Shown here in pieces: positions 28,337 to 37,531 of a stretch of 64,000 nt of DNA. A program made the translations under genes and the position numbers. The first letter of the stretch is position 1. Each line of letters begins with the position of its first letter. The DNA comes from Planotetraspora thailandica (GTDB taxonomy: Bacteria; Actinomycetota; Actinomycetes; Streptosporangiales; Streptosporangiaceae), in NCBI RefSeq assembly GCF_016863335.1, contig NZ_BOOR01000002.1, positions 32,101 to 96,100 of the forward strand. The letters are read 5' to 3'. The notes beneath the pieces are model-generated. The model was given only the letters and a program-made list of their open reading frames with translations, had not been told where the DNA came from and made no database searches.

Positions 28337-29290
28337 TTGACGCTCCTGACGAACAAGCAGACGATGGCCCCGCTGGGAACCGCCGCGTCGGCCACGACCC
28401 CCCGCACCTTCGGGGGCGTCGTGAAGGCCTACGTGGCGCTGACCAAGCCCCGAATCATCGAGTTGCTGCTGATCACGACCCTGCCGGTGATGTTCCTGGC
28501 GGCGCGTGGGCTGCCGCCGTTGTGGACGGCCGCGGCGACGATGATCTTCGGCACGCTTTCGGCCGGCAGTGCGAACGTCCTGAACTGCTACATCGACAGG
28601 GACATCGACGCGACCATGCGGCGCACCCGCCGCAGGCCGCTGGCCAAGGCCGAGGTCTCCCCACGCGGCGCTCTGATCTTCGGCATCGTCCTCGGCGTGC
28701 TGTCGACCGCCGGGCTCGGCCTCACGGTCAACTGGGTCGCCGCCGGCCTGTCGCTTGCCGCGATCCTTTTCTACGTCTTCGTCTACTCGATGGTCCTCAA
28801 GCGGCGCACGTCGCAGAACATCGTGTGGGGCGGCATCGCCGGCTGCATGCCCGTGCTGATCGGCTGGGCCGGCATCACCGGCGGCCTGTCCTGGGCGCCG
28901 CTCGTGTTGTTCGGCGTGGTGTTCTTCTGGACCCCGCCGCACACCTGGACGCTGGCCATGCGCTACCGCGAGGACTACGCCGCCGCGAACGTGCCGATGC
29001 TGCCCGTCGTGGCCACCGAGCGCCGGGTCGTGCGGCAGACGATCGCCTACACGTGGGCCACCGTGCTGTGCTCGCTGCTGCTGTGGCCTGTGGCGAACAC
29101 CACTGTGATCTATCCCGCCGTCGCCGTCGTCCTTGGCGCGACGTGCCTGTGGGAGGTCTACCGCCTGCTCGGCCGGCTCAACGCGGGCAAGACCGGCGTC
29201 GCCCTGCGCCCGATGCGCTTCTTCCATTGGTCGAACATCTACCTGGCGCTGCTCTTCCTGGCCGTCGCCGTCGACGCTCTGTTCGCCTGA
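28337..29290 (+). CDS. ctaB: Protohaem IX farnesyltransferase (haem O synthase)
   Basis: 317 residues from TTG 28337, which has GGAAG four bases upstream; ATG 28364 has no ribosome site. A UbiA-family prenyltransferase with about nine membrane helices. The first Asp-rich motif is [15 protein letters not shown] and the second lies in [13 protein letters not shown]. It makes haem O for the aa3 terminal oxidase; ctaA, which converts haem O to haem A, is 4 kb downstream. ctaB opposite tkt is a conserved actinobacterial arrangement. Confidence 0.95.
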   Translation: MTLLTNKQTMAPLGTAASATTPRTFGGVVKAYVALTKPRIIELLLITTLPVMFLAARGLPPLWTAAATMIFGTLSAGSANVLNCYIDRDIDATMRRTRRRPLAKAEVSPRGALIFGIVLGVLSTAGLGLTVNWVAAGLSLAAILFYVFVYSMVLKRRTSQNIVWGGIAGCMPVLIGWAGITGGLSWAPLVLFGVVFFWTPPHTWTLAMRYREDYAAANVPMLPVVATERRVVRQTIAYTWATVLCSLLLWPVANTTVIYPAVAVVLGATCLWEVYRLLGRLNAGKTGVALRPMRFFHWSNIYLALLFLAVAVDALFA

Positions 29291-29338
29291 TCCGTCTCTG
29301 GCTCCGTACGGCTCGGCCATACAGATCAGCCGTACAGA

Positions 29339-30895
29339 TCAGCCGTACAGGGCGGAGACGTTGTCCCGGGGCGCTGGCTCGTGCTCGCCCGCGGGGCCCC
29401 GGGCGAAGGACCGCAGGAGGTTGGTCGTCGCCGTGGTGACGAACCGCCTGGCCCGCTGGTCGATGCCGTGGGTCCGCGGGCTGTCGGCGGTGCCCGCCAT
29501 CAGGGCCTCCGCCCACCGCATGGTGCCCGAGGCGAAGACCCCTGCCCCGCTCGGCGCCGTGTAGTAGGCCGTGTCGGCGTTGGTGGCCCGCCGTCCGCAG
29601 ATGAGCGGCGAATGCGCGATGATCTCCAGCGGGCGCGGGGTCGGCACGCTCGGATCGACCCGGTCGTACTCCACGCCCACCAGGTGGGGGAACGCGTCGC
29701 CCTCTTTGACGCCGGTGCCCGCGAAGACCCAGTGGCCTGGGCGTGTGACCACGTAGGGCGCGTCCGCGGGGTAGCCGTCGTAGTAGACGCCGACCAGCGA
29801 CGACTCAGGATCGGGCAGGGGATTGGCCCGGTAGTCGGCCGTCACCAGGTCAGGCCGTGTGGCGTACACGGGATCGCGGCCGGCGTCGGTCTTGTAGCAG
29901 ATCACCGTGCGGCCCCCGTCCTCCAGCCGGATCCGGCGATAACACGTGTTGGCCCCGAGGAAGGCGAGATTGGTGCCGGTGTCCCTGGCCCGGGTGACGG
30001 TCCGCCGGGCGCCCGGCGTCCAGTATTCGTCGTGTCCCAGGAAGAAGACCGCGGCGGCTCCGTCGAGGGCTTGTCCGTCCGCGTCCAGCTCCGTGCCGGT
30101 GAGGTAGGCGAGTTCGATGCCGAGCCGTTCGGCCAGGGCCACCACCGCCCGCTCGTGGACGAGGAACTTGGCCATTCCCGTCGGGTCGTAGGGCCGGTCG
30201 AAGCTGACCGCCAGTGAGCGGGTCGCGTACCGCTGCCCCGGCCCGTGATAGAGGCTGTATCCGCCCCACGCGTTGTAGGCCTGCCAGGTGGGGGTCGCGT
30301 GGACGAGCACCGTCTTGCCCGCCGTCGTGGCGGAGCGCACGATCAGCGGCACGTATCGCTGGGCCCCGCCGGAGGCGTCGAGCCTGAGCAGGTAGGCCCC
30401 TTCGGGCCACCCGTCCGTGGGGATCGTGAGCGTGCGCGGCCAGCCCGCACTGATCGTCCGGGTGGCGTAGTCGAACGCCGCGGGCGCCTGAGAACGCCCG
30501 CGGATCCAGCCGGAACGCCAGACCCGGCGGGCGAGGGCCCCGCCGTACCAGCCCATGCGGTAGGCCGTGACCCGGAAGCCGTCGGTGGTCGTCGAGGCGT
30601 GCAGGCCGACCGGCTCGCCGGGCAGGACGCTCGCGCGGTCGCAGTAGCCGTCGACGGCGCCGGCCAGGCCGTAGGAGGTCAGGCGCCAGCCGGGGTCGCC
30701 GGGCAGGAGCCGCTCGGGCACGGCGGCGGGGGCCTGCGGCGGCCGCGGCGGCGACGCGGGCAGGGTGGCAGGCGCGGGGGCGGGAGGCTGCGGGCCTGCG
30801 CATGCGGAAAGCGACCCGACGGCGGTGGCCCCGGCCACCCGCAGGAAGCGGCGGCGGCCGAGACCGCCCTGTGATTCCTCGCTCAACGTCCCCAC
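29339..30895 (-). CDS. Tat-exported lipoprotein, DMFase large-subunit-like
   Basis: 518 residues from GTG 30895; a TTG four codons later is an alternative start. The N-terminus has a twin-arginine motif (GRRRFLRVAG) and a lipobox-like LSAC, so it is probably a Tat-exported lipoprotein, followed by a Pro/Ala linker. The main domain resembles the catalytic large subunit of N,N-dimethylformamidase, with FFLGHDEYWTPG, SFDRPYDP and PTWQAYNAWGGYSLY. Characterised enzymes use iron held by Tyr and Glu (family knowledge); the substrate here is unknown. Convergent with ctaB, 48 bp apart. Confidence 0.75.
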   Translation of the reverse strand: MGTLSEESQGGLGRRRFLRVAGATAVGSLSACAGPQPPAPAPATLPASPPRPPQAPAAVPERLLPGDPGWRLTSYGLAGAVDGYCDRASVLPGEPVGLHASTTTDGFRVTAYRMGWYGGALARRVWRSGWIRGRSQAPAAFDYATRTISAGWPRTLTIPTDGWPEGAYLLRLDASGGAQRYVPLIVRSATTAGKTVLVHATPTWQAYNAWGGYSLYHGPGQRYATRSLAVSFDRPYDPTGMAKFLVHERAVVALAERLGIELAYLTGTELDADGQALDGAAAVFFLGHDEYWTPGARRTVTRARDTGTNLAFLGANTCYRRIRLEDGGRTVICYKTDAGRDPVYATRPDLVTADYRANPLPDPESSLVGVYYDGYPADAPYVVTRPGHWVFAGTGVKEGDAFPHLVGVEYDRVDPSVPTPRPLEIIAHSPLICGRRATNADTAYYTAPSGAGVFASGTMRWAEALMAGTADSPRTHGIDQRARRFVTTATTNLLRSFARGPAGEHEPAPRDNVSALYG

Positions 30896-31058
30896 CCTGA
30901 TCGAATTCGGAAACGGCGCTCGCGACCGTACCGCGAGCCGGATCAGGGCAGGTCAGCGCTGAGGTCAAACGTGATTCCCATTCATGGAAAGGCCTTACCG
31001 TCCGCGCACGGAAGGGCCCGGAGGGGACAGGACGTGCGTGTTCGGTTACAGTCGCGGA

Positions 31059-32381
31059 ATGGCGAGCCTTGATCCCCGCGCGGTGCTGAAAGATCGCCCG
31101 TCGGCAGGCCTGATCATCGGTCTGGTGATCGCGGGGATCTGCGCATTGGTGACCTTCTCGTTCGACGTCCTCGACGGCGACCCCGTGCGGTTCACCATCG
31201 CCCTCGGCCTGGCGGTCGCGCCCGTGCCGCTGTTACTCGCGGGCGTGCTGGCGCTCGACCGCATGGAGCCGGAACCCCGCACTAATCTGATATTCGCCTT
31301 CGCCTGGGGGGCGGGCATCGCGGTGCTGCTCGCGGGCATCCTCAACTCCCTCAACCTGCTCTACGTGGCCCGCGCCCTCGGTGACCCGGACAGCGCCAGG
31401 AACCTCGTCGCCACCTTCGGCGCACCGCCGGTCGAGGAGACACTCAAGGGAATCGTCCTGCTCGGCCTGCTGCGCTTCCGGCGGCGGGAGTTGGACGGCC
31501 CGACCGACGGCATCATCTACGCGAGCATGGTCGGCCTCGGCTTCGCCATGTCGGAGAACGTCAGCTACTACCTGGCCGCCCTCAATCACGACGGACCCCA
31601 GGGGCTGGCCGCCACGGTGGTGTTGCGCGGGGTGTTGTCGCCCTTCGCCCACCCGCTGTTCACCTCGTTGATCGGCATCTCGGTCGCGTACGCCGCCAAC
31701 CGGCGGGGGGCTCCCGCCGTCGTCATGATCGTCGCGGGGTGGTTCGGCGCGATGATCCTGCACGGCATCTGGAACGGCTTCGCCTCCTTCGGCGGCCTCC
31801 CGGGTCTGGCCGTCGCCTACCTCATCCTGATGGCCCTGCTCGTCGTCGAGATCACCGTGATCGTCAAGGACAGGAAGCGCATCGTCGGCCTGATCCACCA
31901 CTACCTTCCGCCGTACGAGCGCAACGGGCTGGTCAACCAGGCCGACCTCTTCATGTTGTCGTCGCTTCGCAGGCGGCGGCAGGCGCGCACCTGGGCCAGG
32001 GCTCACGGCGGCAAGTCGGGCGCCCGCGCCATGAGCGACTACCAGCTCGCCGCGACCGAGCTCGGGCTGCTCCACGAACGCGCCGCGCGCGGCGGCGTCG
32101 ACGAGGCCTCTTTCCTTACCATCCAGAGATCGCTGGCCGATCTCATGGCGTACGCCCGGCTGTCGTTCCCTCTGCCCGAGCGCCATCAGGCCCGTGCGGC
32201 CAGGGGATTCCCCCCGCCTGGTTATGCGCCCGGCGCCCCCGCTCCGGAGCGGCCGAACGGGCACGGCCCCGGTGCAGCCCGGCCCGGCCATCCCCCCTCC
32301 GCGTACGGCCCGGGGCCCTTCCACGGTCCCGGCGGCCCGCCTCCCGGGCCTGCGGGCCCGCCGGGGGCGGGCTACGGGTGA
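31059..32381 (+). CDS. PrsW-family intramembrane protease
   Basis: 440 residues from ATG 31059. About eight membrane helices hold the PrsW motifs: EE at 126-127 in PPVEETLKG, E166 in MSENVSYY, and late histidines in SPFAHPLF and ILHGIWNG. PrsW enzymes cleave membrane-anchored anti-sigma factors, releasing stress sigma factors. The long cytoplasmic tail (from about 285) is basic, then Pro/Gly-rich at the end. No ribosome site is obvious; an upstream in-frame ATG at 30984 is possible but adds a non-conserved stretch. No sigma or anti-sigma gene is adjacent. Confidence 0.85.
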   Translation: MASLDPRAVLKDRPSAGLIIGLVIAGICALVTFSFDVLDGDPVRFTIALGLAVAPVPLLLAGVLALDRMEPEPRTNLIFAFAWGAGIAVLLAGILNSLNLLYVARALGDPDSARNLVATFGAPPVEETLKGIVLLGLLRFRRRELDGPTDGIIYASMVGLGFAMSENVSYYLAALNHDGPQGLAATVVLRGVLSPFAHPLFTSLIGISVAYAANRRGAPAVVMIVAGWFGAMILHGIWNGFASFGGLPGLAVAYLILMALLVVEITVIVKDRKRIVGLIHHYLPPYERNGLVNQADLFMLSSLRRRRQARTWARAHGGKSGARAMSDYQLAATELGLLHERAARGGVDEASFLTIQRSLADLMAYARLSFPLPERHQARAARGFPPPGYAPGAPAPERPNGHGPGAARPGHPPSAYGPGPFHGPGGPPPGPAGPPGAGYG

Positions 32382-32450
32382 TGCTCGGCGCGCCCGTCCT
32401 GCGACTCGACGCAGCCTGGAAATCTACAACGTAAAGGCGAGCGCGTTCGC

Positions 32451-33149
32451 TCAGCTCGCGAGCGCCCGGTCCAACGAGGTCTCGCGCGGGCCGAGGAACC
32501 GGGGAGGAGAGTGCAGGATCACGCTGTTCACCAGGGCCTTGGCCGACGCGGGGATCTCCCTGGCCGCGTAGACGATCGTCTGGTACGGCCAGTCGCGCAT
32601 CGAGTCGTCGCCCACCCCGAACGCGTCCAGCCCCGCCGTACGGCACAGCGCCACGGCCCGGGGCAGATGGAACGCCTGGGACACCACGATGAGGCGAGTA
32701 GCCCCGAAGATCTTGCCTGCCCGGACGCACGAGTCCCACGTGTCGAAGCCCGCGTAGTCGAGGACGATCTTCTGGGCGGGCACGCCCTTGCCGATCAGGT
32801 AGTCGCGCATCACGGTCGGCTCGTCGTACCCGACCCGGCTGTTGTCGCCGGACAGCAGCAGTGCCTGGACCTTGCCGGCCTGGTAGAGGCGGGTCGCGAT
32901 GTCCAGCCGGGTGGCGAGCATCGGGGTGGGGCGGTCGCCGCCGACCCCCGCGCCGAGGACGAGCGCCACCGGCATGGACGGCACGGAGCCGAGCCAGTCG
33001 GTGCCGGGCTCGGCGACGAGGCGGTGCCGGGAGCTGTCCAGCCAGGCCCAGGTCATCGGGGCCAGCCCCAGCACGCTGAGTGCGACCAGAGCCTGGAACG
33101 ACCTGCGCATGGTCGCGCGCGACCATCGGGGGAGCCGCAGGCGGATCAT
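32451..33149 (-). CDS. YdcF/SanA-like DUF218 membrane-anchored protein
   Basis: 232 residues from ATG 33149, eight bases after the ctaA stop. One N-terminal hydrophobic helix (about 20-40) is followed by the DUF218 domain with VALVLGAGVGGDRP, LLSGDNSRVGYDEP and VVSQAFHLPRA. Family members are implicated in envelope integrity and vancomycin sensitivity at high temperature (SanA) and in lipid-carrier recycling, but no reaction can be assigned here. Convergent with the PrsW gene. Likely co-transcribed with ctaA. Confidence 0.85.
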   Translation of the reverse strand: MIRLRLPRWSRATMRRSFQALVALSVLGLAPMTWAWLDSSRHRLVAEPGTDWLGSVPSMPVALVLGAGVGGDRPTPMLATRLDIATRLYQAGKVQALLLSGDNSRVGYDEPTVMRDYLIGKGVPAQKIVLDYAGFDTWDSCVRAGKIFGATRLIVVSQAFHLPRAVALCRTAGLDAFGVGDDSMRDWPYQTIVYAAREIPASAKALVNSVILHSPPRFLGPRETSLDRALAS

Positions 33150-33157
33150 CGCGGCGG

Positions 33158-34168
33158 TCAGACCGTCGCGGCGCTCGGCTCGACCCGTTCCGGCGATGGC
33201 GACGCGGGGCGCGGGCCGCGCGACCGCATGAGGAACACCACCCGCAGCGTGGCGACCCACACCAAGGCGGCGCCCAGCACGTGCAGGCCCACGAGGAACG
33301 CCGGCACGGCGAGGAAGTACTGCACGTAGCCGATCACCCCCTGGAGCAGTTCGACTCCGAGCAGCACGAGTGCGCCGCGCCTGGCCCGGCCGGGCGAGTC
33401 GGTCACGTGCAGGGAGAACAGCAGGGCGAAGGTCATGCCGACGACGATCCACACCACGTCGGTGTGCAGTCGCACGACGCTCTCGATGTCGAAGCCGAAG
33501 CGCGAGGCGGCCTGGTCGCCCGAGTGCGGCCCGGTTCCGGTGACGACGACGCCGACCATCAGCAGCACGAAGACCGCCGCCGTGAGAAAGAAGCCCAGGG
33601 TGCGGATGTCCCGGTGGACCAGGCGCTGGGAGGGGGCGTCCCCCTCACCCGAGCGCGCATAGAGGGTGAAGGCTGCTGCGACCATGCCCATCGACAGCAG
33701 GAAGTGCACGCTGACCGTCACCGGGTTGAGCACGCTGTGCACCACCACGCCGCCCCAGAGGGCCTGGACGACGACGCCGATCGGCTGGAGCGCCGCCAGC
33801 CGTATGAGGACGGGCCTGCCCTGGCCGGAGCGGCCGAGCCGTATGGCGGCGAGCAGGCAGCCCGCCGCGACGGCGAGCACCAGGAAGGTGAGCAGCCGGT
33901 TGCTGAACTCGATCGCCATGTTGACGGGGGCGTGGGTGTCGACCCGGGCCGGGACGAAGCTGTCCGACGTGCACTTCGGCCAGGTGGGGCAGCCGAGGCC
34001 CGAACCGGTCAGCCGTACGGCGGCCCCCGTGACGGTGATGCCGACGTTGACCACGATCGCCGCGAGGGCCCAGCGCCGCATCGTGTCGGCGGTGGAGAAC
34101 CAGAACGAGCGATAGAAGGCGATCGCAGCGGGGCGAAGCCGGTCAACTAGGCGGGTCACGGCAATCAT
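33158..34168 (-). CDS. ctaA: Haem A synthase
   Basis: 336 residues, COX15/CtaA family. It oxidises the C8 methyl of haem O to give haem A for cytochrome aa3. Eight hydrophobic helices; conserved elements include GAAVRLTGSGLGCPTWPKC (with the extracellular cysteines), VHSVL, VVRLHTDVVW and LHVLGAALVW with haem-ligand histidines. ATG 34168 is used; an in-frame GTG nine bases in is an alternative. Works with ctaB at 28.3 kb. Confidence 0.93.
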   Translation of the reverse strand: MIAVTRLVDRLRPAAIAFYRSFWFSTADTMRRWALAAIVVNVGITVTGAAVRLTGSGLGCPTWPKCTSDSFVPARVDTHAPVNMAIEFSNRLLTFLVLAVAAGCLLAAIRLGRSGQGRPVLIRLAALQPIGVVVQALWGGVVVHSVLNPVTVSVHFLLSMGMVAAAFTLYARSGEGDAPSQRLVHRDIRTLGFFLTAAVFVLLMVGVVVTGTGPHSGDQAASRFGFDIESVVRLHTDVVWIVVGMTFALLFSLHVTDSPGRARRGALVLLGVELLQGVIGYVQYFLAVPAFLVGLHVLGAALVWVATLRVVFLMRSRGPRPASPSPERVEPSAATV

Positions 34169-34266
34169 CGTAGGCGGGCCCAGGGGCGCTGTCCTCTTCG
34201 GCCCGTCTGATACCGAGACAGGTGATCTGATCGCTTTGATGGGCGGTTTCGGCTATGGAGGCGAGA

Positions 34267-35184
34267 TCACCGGGGTTCAGAGGACTGCGCGCGGGTGGCG
34301 CCGATCGACGCGATGACGACGCAGCCGATGGCGGCCCACTCGTGGATCCGCAGCACCTCGTTGAGGACGACCAGGCCAACCAGGGCGGCGACCGCCGGCT
34401 CCAGGCTCATCAGGATGCCGAAGACGCTCTTGGGCATGCGCCGCAGGGCTTCCAGCTCCAGGGTGTAGGGGATGACCGACGACAGCAGGCCGACGCCCGC
34501 TCCGATCAGCAGAAACTCAGGGTTGAGCAGTCCGGAGCCGCCTGACGCGATCCCGATGGGGGCGACGACCACCGTGGACACGATCATGGCGAACGACAGG
34601 CCGCTCGCGCCGGGAAACCTTGCCCCGGTAGCGGCCGACAGCACGATGTAGGCGGCCCAGAACACGCCGGCGAGTGCGGCGAACCCGATGCCGGCCCAGT
34701 CGGCCGTTCCGCCCTGCGCCCAGGGCGCGAGCAGGGCGACACCGGCGGTGGCCAGGAGCACCCAGACCAGGTCGAGCAGACGGCGGGACGACACCACGGC
34801 GAGGGTGAGCGGGCCGAGGAACTCGATGGCCACCGCGATCCCGATGGGCAGCCGGGCCAGGGCCTCGTAGAAGGCCAGATTCATCAGGCCGAGGCTCACG
34901 CCGAACGCGACGGGGACGGCCAGATCGCGGCGGCTCATCCCGCGCAGCCGGGGCCGGACGACGGCGACCAGGATGATCGCGCCGGTGGCGATCCTGAGGA
35001 ACACGACGGCGGTCGGCGGCAGCTGGGCGAAGAGGTTCTTGGCGAGCCCGGCGCCGACCTGGACCGACAGGATGGCGAGCAGCACCAGTCCGGGCGGGGG
35101 GATCGCGTCGGACGCCGACCTCAGCGCCTTCCCGGCTCTGAGCCTGTACGGCCGGCCGTCCCCGGGCAGGGATTCAGCGGTCAT
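34267..35184 (-). CDS. EamA-family exporter (RhtA-like)
   Basis: 305 residues from ATG 35184, with GGGGAG nine bases upstream. Ten hydrophobic helices in two EamA repeats, with typical MNLAFYEALARLPIGIAVAIE in the first half and EALRRMPKSVFGILMSLEPA in the second. Closest in layout to RhtA-type threonine/homoserine exporters in the drug/metabolite transporter superfamily. The substrate is a guess. Array C begins 74 bp upstream. Confidence 0.85.
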   Translation of the reverse strand: MTAESLPGDGRPYRLRAGKALRSASDAIPPPGLVLLAILSVQVGAGLAKNLFAQLPPTAVVFLRIATGAIILVAVVRPRLRGMSRRDLAVPVAFGVSLGLMNLAFYEALARLPIGIAVAIEFLGPLTLAVVSSRRLLDLVWVLLATAGVALLAPWAQGGTADWAGIGFAALAGVFWAAYIVLSAATGARFPGASGLSFAMIVSTVVVAPIGIASGGSGLLNPEFLLIGAGVGLLSSVIPYTLELEALRRMPKSVFGILMSLEPAVAALVGLVVLNEVLRIHEWAAIGCVVIASIGATRAQSSEPR

Positions 35185-35257
35185 GCAGGCAACTCCCCGA
35201 GCCAGATCCCCATAAATGGACAAACAGCACTATGCCAGACGCTCACCGGTGGCCCGT

Positions 35258-35383
35258 GCATGATCACGTTCGGTGTTCTCGCATGTCAGAGGGGGCACGA
35301 CCGAACTTCTGCATGATCACGGTTTGCATCCGAGCAGGTCAGCGGGCGTGCCGCCGAAGTTCTGCATGATCACGCCCAAGGGG
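35258..35383 (-). repeat. 53-bp phased TGATCA array C (three cores)
   Basis: GCATGATCAC cores start at 35258, 35311 and 35364, exactly 53 bp apart. Intervals carry CATGTC or CAGGTC in the middle and GAACTTC or GAAGTTC near the next core. The last core runs into GCCCAAGGGGGGG. CCAAGGGG then recurs at 35376, 35396 and 35414, reaching to within about ten bases of the ABC-permease stop codon (35431-35433). Same polarity relative to the neighbouring gene's 3' end as arrays A and B. Confidence 0.9.
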
Positions 35384-35430
35384 GGGTGCCGCATACCAAG
35401 GGGAGGTCACTCACCAAGGGGTGGGGAGTG

Positions 35431-36195
35431 TCACTCCCAGCGGAAGGTGCGGGCGGCGAGGGCGAGGGACGCCGCGGCCCAGCACAGCAACACGACGAGC
35501 GGGCCGATCGGGAGCCCCGCTCCCTTCTCCAGCACCGAGCGCATGCCGTCCGTCAGCGCCGTGATCGGCAGGAGCTCCAGCACGGGGCGTACGGCGTCGG
35601 GGAACTTGGTGAGCGGGAACACGACGCCCCCGAGCCCGAGCAGGACGAGATAGACCAGGTTGGCCCCGGCGAGGGTCGCCTCGGCCCGGAGCGTGCCCGC
35701 CATCAGCAGGCCCAGCCCGCTGAAGGCGGCCGTGCCGAGCAGGATCAGCAGGAGTACCCATGCCGGGTTGCCGTGGGGCGACCAGCCGAGCGCCAGCGCC
35801 ACCCCGCCGATCACCACGACCTGCAGCAGCTCGACCGCGATGACCGCGCACGTCTTGGCCAGCAGCAGTCCCGCCCGCGACAGGGGGGTGGCGCCGAGCC
35901 GCTTCAGCACGCCGTATCGCCGTTCGAACCCGGTGGCGATCGCCTGTCCGGTGAAGGCGGTGGACATGACGGCGAGCGCCAGGATGCCGGGGGTGACGAA
36001 GCCGATCCGCGATCCGCCGACGTCGACCAGCGCGGCCTGGGAGAACCCCACGAGCAGCAGGACTGGGATGATCAACGTGAGCAGCAGCTGCTCGCCGTTG
36101 CGGAGCATGGCCCGCGCCTCGGCGCCCGCCTGGGCGAGCACCATCCGGGGCAGCGGCGCGGCCCCCGGCCTGGGAGTGAAGTCGAGCGTCGTCAT
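35431..36195 (-). CDS. ABC-2 type exporter permease
   Basis: 254 residues from ATG 36195, overlapping the ATPase stop as ATGA. Six hydrophobic helices; the conserved ABC-2 element GFERRYGVLKRLGATPLSR is followed by LELLPITALTDGMRSVLE. It pairs with the upstream ATPase in an efflux system of unknown substrate. In actinobacteria such a pair commonly sits between ctaA and the suf operon. Array C begins right after its stop. Confidence 0.88.
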   Translation of the reverse strand: MTTLDFTPRPGAAPLPRMVLAQAGAEARAMLRNGEQLLLTLIIPVLLLVGFSQAALVDVGGSRIGFVTPGILALAVMSTAFTGQAIATGFERRYGVLKRLGATPLSRAGLLLAKTCAVIAVELLQVVVIGGVALALGWSPHGNPAWVLLLILLGTAAFSGLGLLMAGTLRAEATLAGANLVYLVLLGLGGVVFPLTKFPDAVRPVLELLPITALTDGMRSVLEKGAGLPIGPLVVLLCWAAASLALAARTFRWE

Positions 36196-37124
36196 CGCAG
36201 CTCCCGGCCGGTCAGTTCCAGGAAGACGTCTTCCAGCGTGCGCCGTTCGATGCTGAGGTCCTCGGTGGTGACGCCCTCCGTGGCGCACCATGCGGTGACC
36301 GTCGCGAGGAGCTGCGGGCCGACCTGTCCCTCGATGATGTAGTGCCCGGCGGGCGACTCCTTGGCGGCGCTTCCCGGAGGCAGCGCGCCGAGCAGCTCGT
36401 CGAGGTTGAGTCCGGGACGGGCGCGGAAGCGCAGCTGGCGCTCCGCCCCGGTCAGCTGCGCGGGGCTGCCCTCGGCGACCACGCGCCCGTGATCGATGAC
36501 CACGACGTGGTCGGACAGCTTCTCCGCCTCGTCCATGTGATGGGTGGTGAGCACCACCGACACGCCCGCGTCGCGGAGCCCGGTCACCACGTCCCAGCAG
36601 GCGTGCCGTGCCTGCGGGTCGAGGCCGGCGGTCGGCTCGTCGAGGAAGACCAGCTCGGGCCGCCCGACGACGGCCGCCGCGAGCGACAGGCGCTGCTGCT
36701 GTCCGCCCGACAGCCGCCGGTACGGCGTGCGCGCGTGTTCGGTGAGGCCGAGAAGGTCCAGCAGTGCGGCCGGGTCGAGCGGGTGGGCGTAGAAACGGGA
36801 GATCACCCGCAGCCATTCGCCCGCCCTGGCCGCCGGGGGAACCCCTCCCGCCTGGGGCATCACGCCGAGGCGCGGCTTGAGCGCGGGGTCGGCGGGGTCG
36901 AGTCCGAGCACGCGCACGGTGCCGCCGTCGAGCTTGCGGTATCCCTCGCAGATTTCGATCGTCGAGGTCTTCCCTGCGCCGTTGGGGCCGAGGATCGCGG
37001 TGACCTGGCCTCTGCGGCACGTCATGGTGAGCCCGTTCACGGCGGTCGTCCGCCCGTATCGCTTGATCAGCTCATGGATCTCGACGGCTGCTCCGCCGTC
37101 CGAGGAGCTGTCTCCCGCCCGCAC
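36192..37124 (-). CDS. ABC exporter ATP-binding protein
   Basis: 310 residues from GTG 37124, with GGGGAGG about eight bases upstream. Walker A GPNGAGKTST, signature LSGGQQQRLSLA, Walker B VFLDEPTAGLD and switch histidine in TTHHMDEA. The C-terminal 80 residues form the extra domain usual for ABC-2 exporters. Partner of the permease, divergent from sufR across 407 bp. Confidence 0.92.
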   Translation of the reverse strand: MRAGDSSSDGGAAVEIHELIKRYGRTTAVNGLTMTCRRGQVTAILGPNGAGKTSTIEICEGYRKLDGGTVRVLGLDPADPALKPRLGVMPQAGGVPPAARAGEWLRVISRFYAHPLDPAALLDLLGLTEHARTPYRRLSGGQQQRLSLAAAVVGRPELVFLDEPTAGLDPQARHACWDVVTGLRDAGVSVVLTTHHMDEAEKLSDHVVVIDHGRVVAEGSPAQLTGAERQLRFRARPGLNLDELLGALPPGSAAKESPAGHYIIEGQVGPQLLATVTAWCATEGVTTEDLSIERRTLEDVFLELTGRELR

Positions 37125-37441
37125 GTCACCGGCCTCCCCTCAGTGACATGGACCACCAGGGCCGGACGGGAACCGGCTTTCTCCCCGCTGGTCGTCGATC
37201 GAATCGGTCTGCCGATTCCCCACGAGTCTAGGGAGTCGGGCGCCCGGTCCGGCCGGGGGCTGGCAATCGGGCGGCGGGAGAAGGCCGCGGGGCGACAGCC
37301 GTACCGGGGGTGAGCGCCGCCGGGAACCGCTGGGAGGGGCGCGGAACGGAGCCGTACACCGGGCGGGTGCGCCGCCTGCCGGTCTCCGGGAGGCGGCCGC
37401 CGCCTTTTCGCAAGGCGCCGCGCCGGAGGCGTCGTCGCAGG
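37125..37441. other. Intergenic region left of the iron box
   Basis: Non-coding spacer between the divergent ABC ATPase gene and the suf operon. Apart from the ATPase ribosome site at its left end I see no gene, strong hairpin or repeat. It is GC-rich up to about 37440 and becomes AT-richer from the iron box to sufR, where the suf promoter is expected. Confidence 0.6.
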
Positions 37442-37460
37442 TTAGGTAAGCCTTGCCTGC
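37442..37460. promoter_or_regulatory. Iron box (DmdR/IdeR-type) upstream of suf operon
   Basis: TTAGGTAAGCCTTGCCTGC matches the 19-bp actinobacterial iron-box consensus TTAGGTTAGGCTAACCTAA at most positions and is an imperfect dyad: AGGTAAG-C-CTTGCCT. It lies 72 bp before the sufR start, a position fitting promoter control. DmdR1/IdeR represses with Fe2+, so the suf operon would respond to iron through this site as well as through SufR. Confidence 0.6.
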
Positions 37461-37531
37461 GTGAGAAATTGCATCCCTCTTATCCTCCGCGCGGTTTGTG
37501 GTCCGGGAAGGAATTACGGCACACTGATGTT

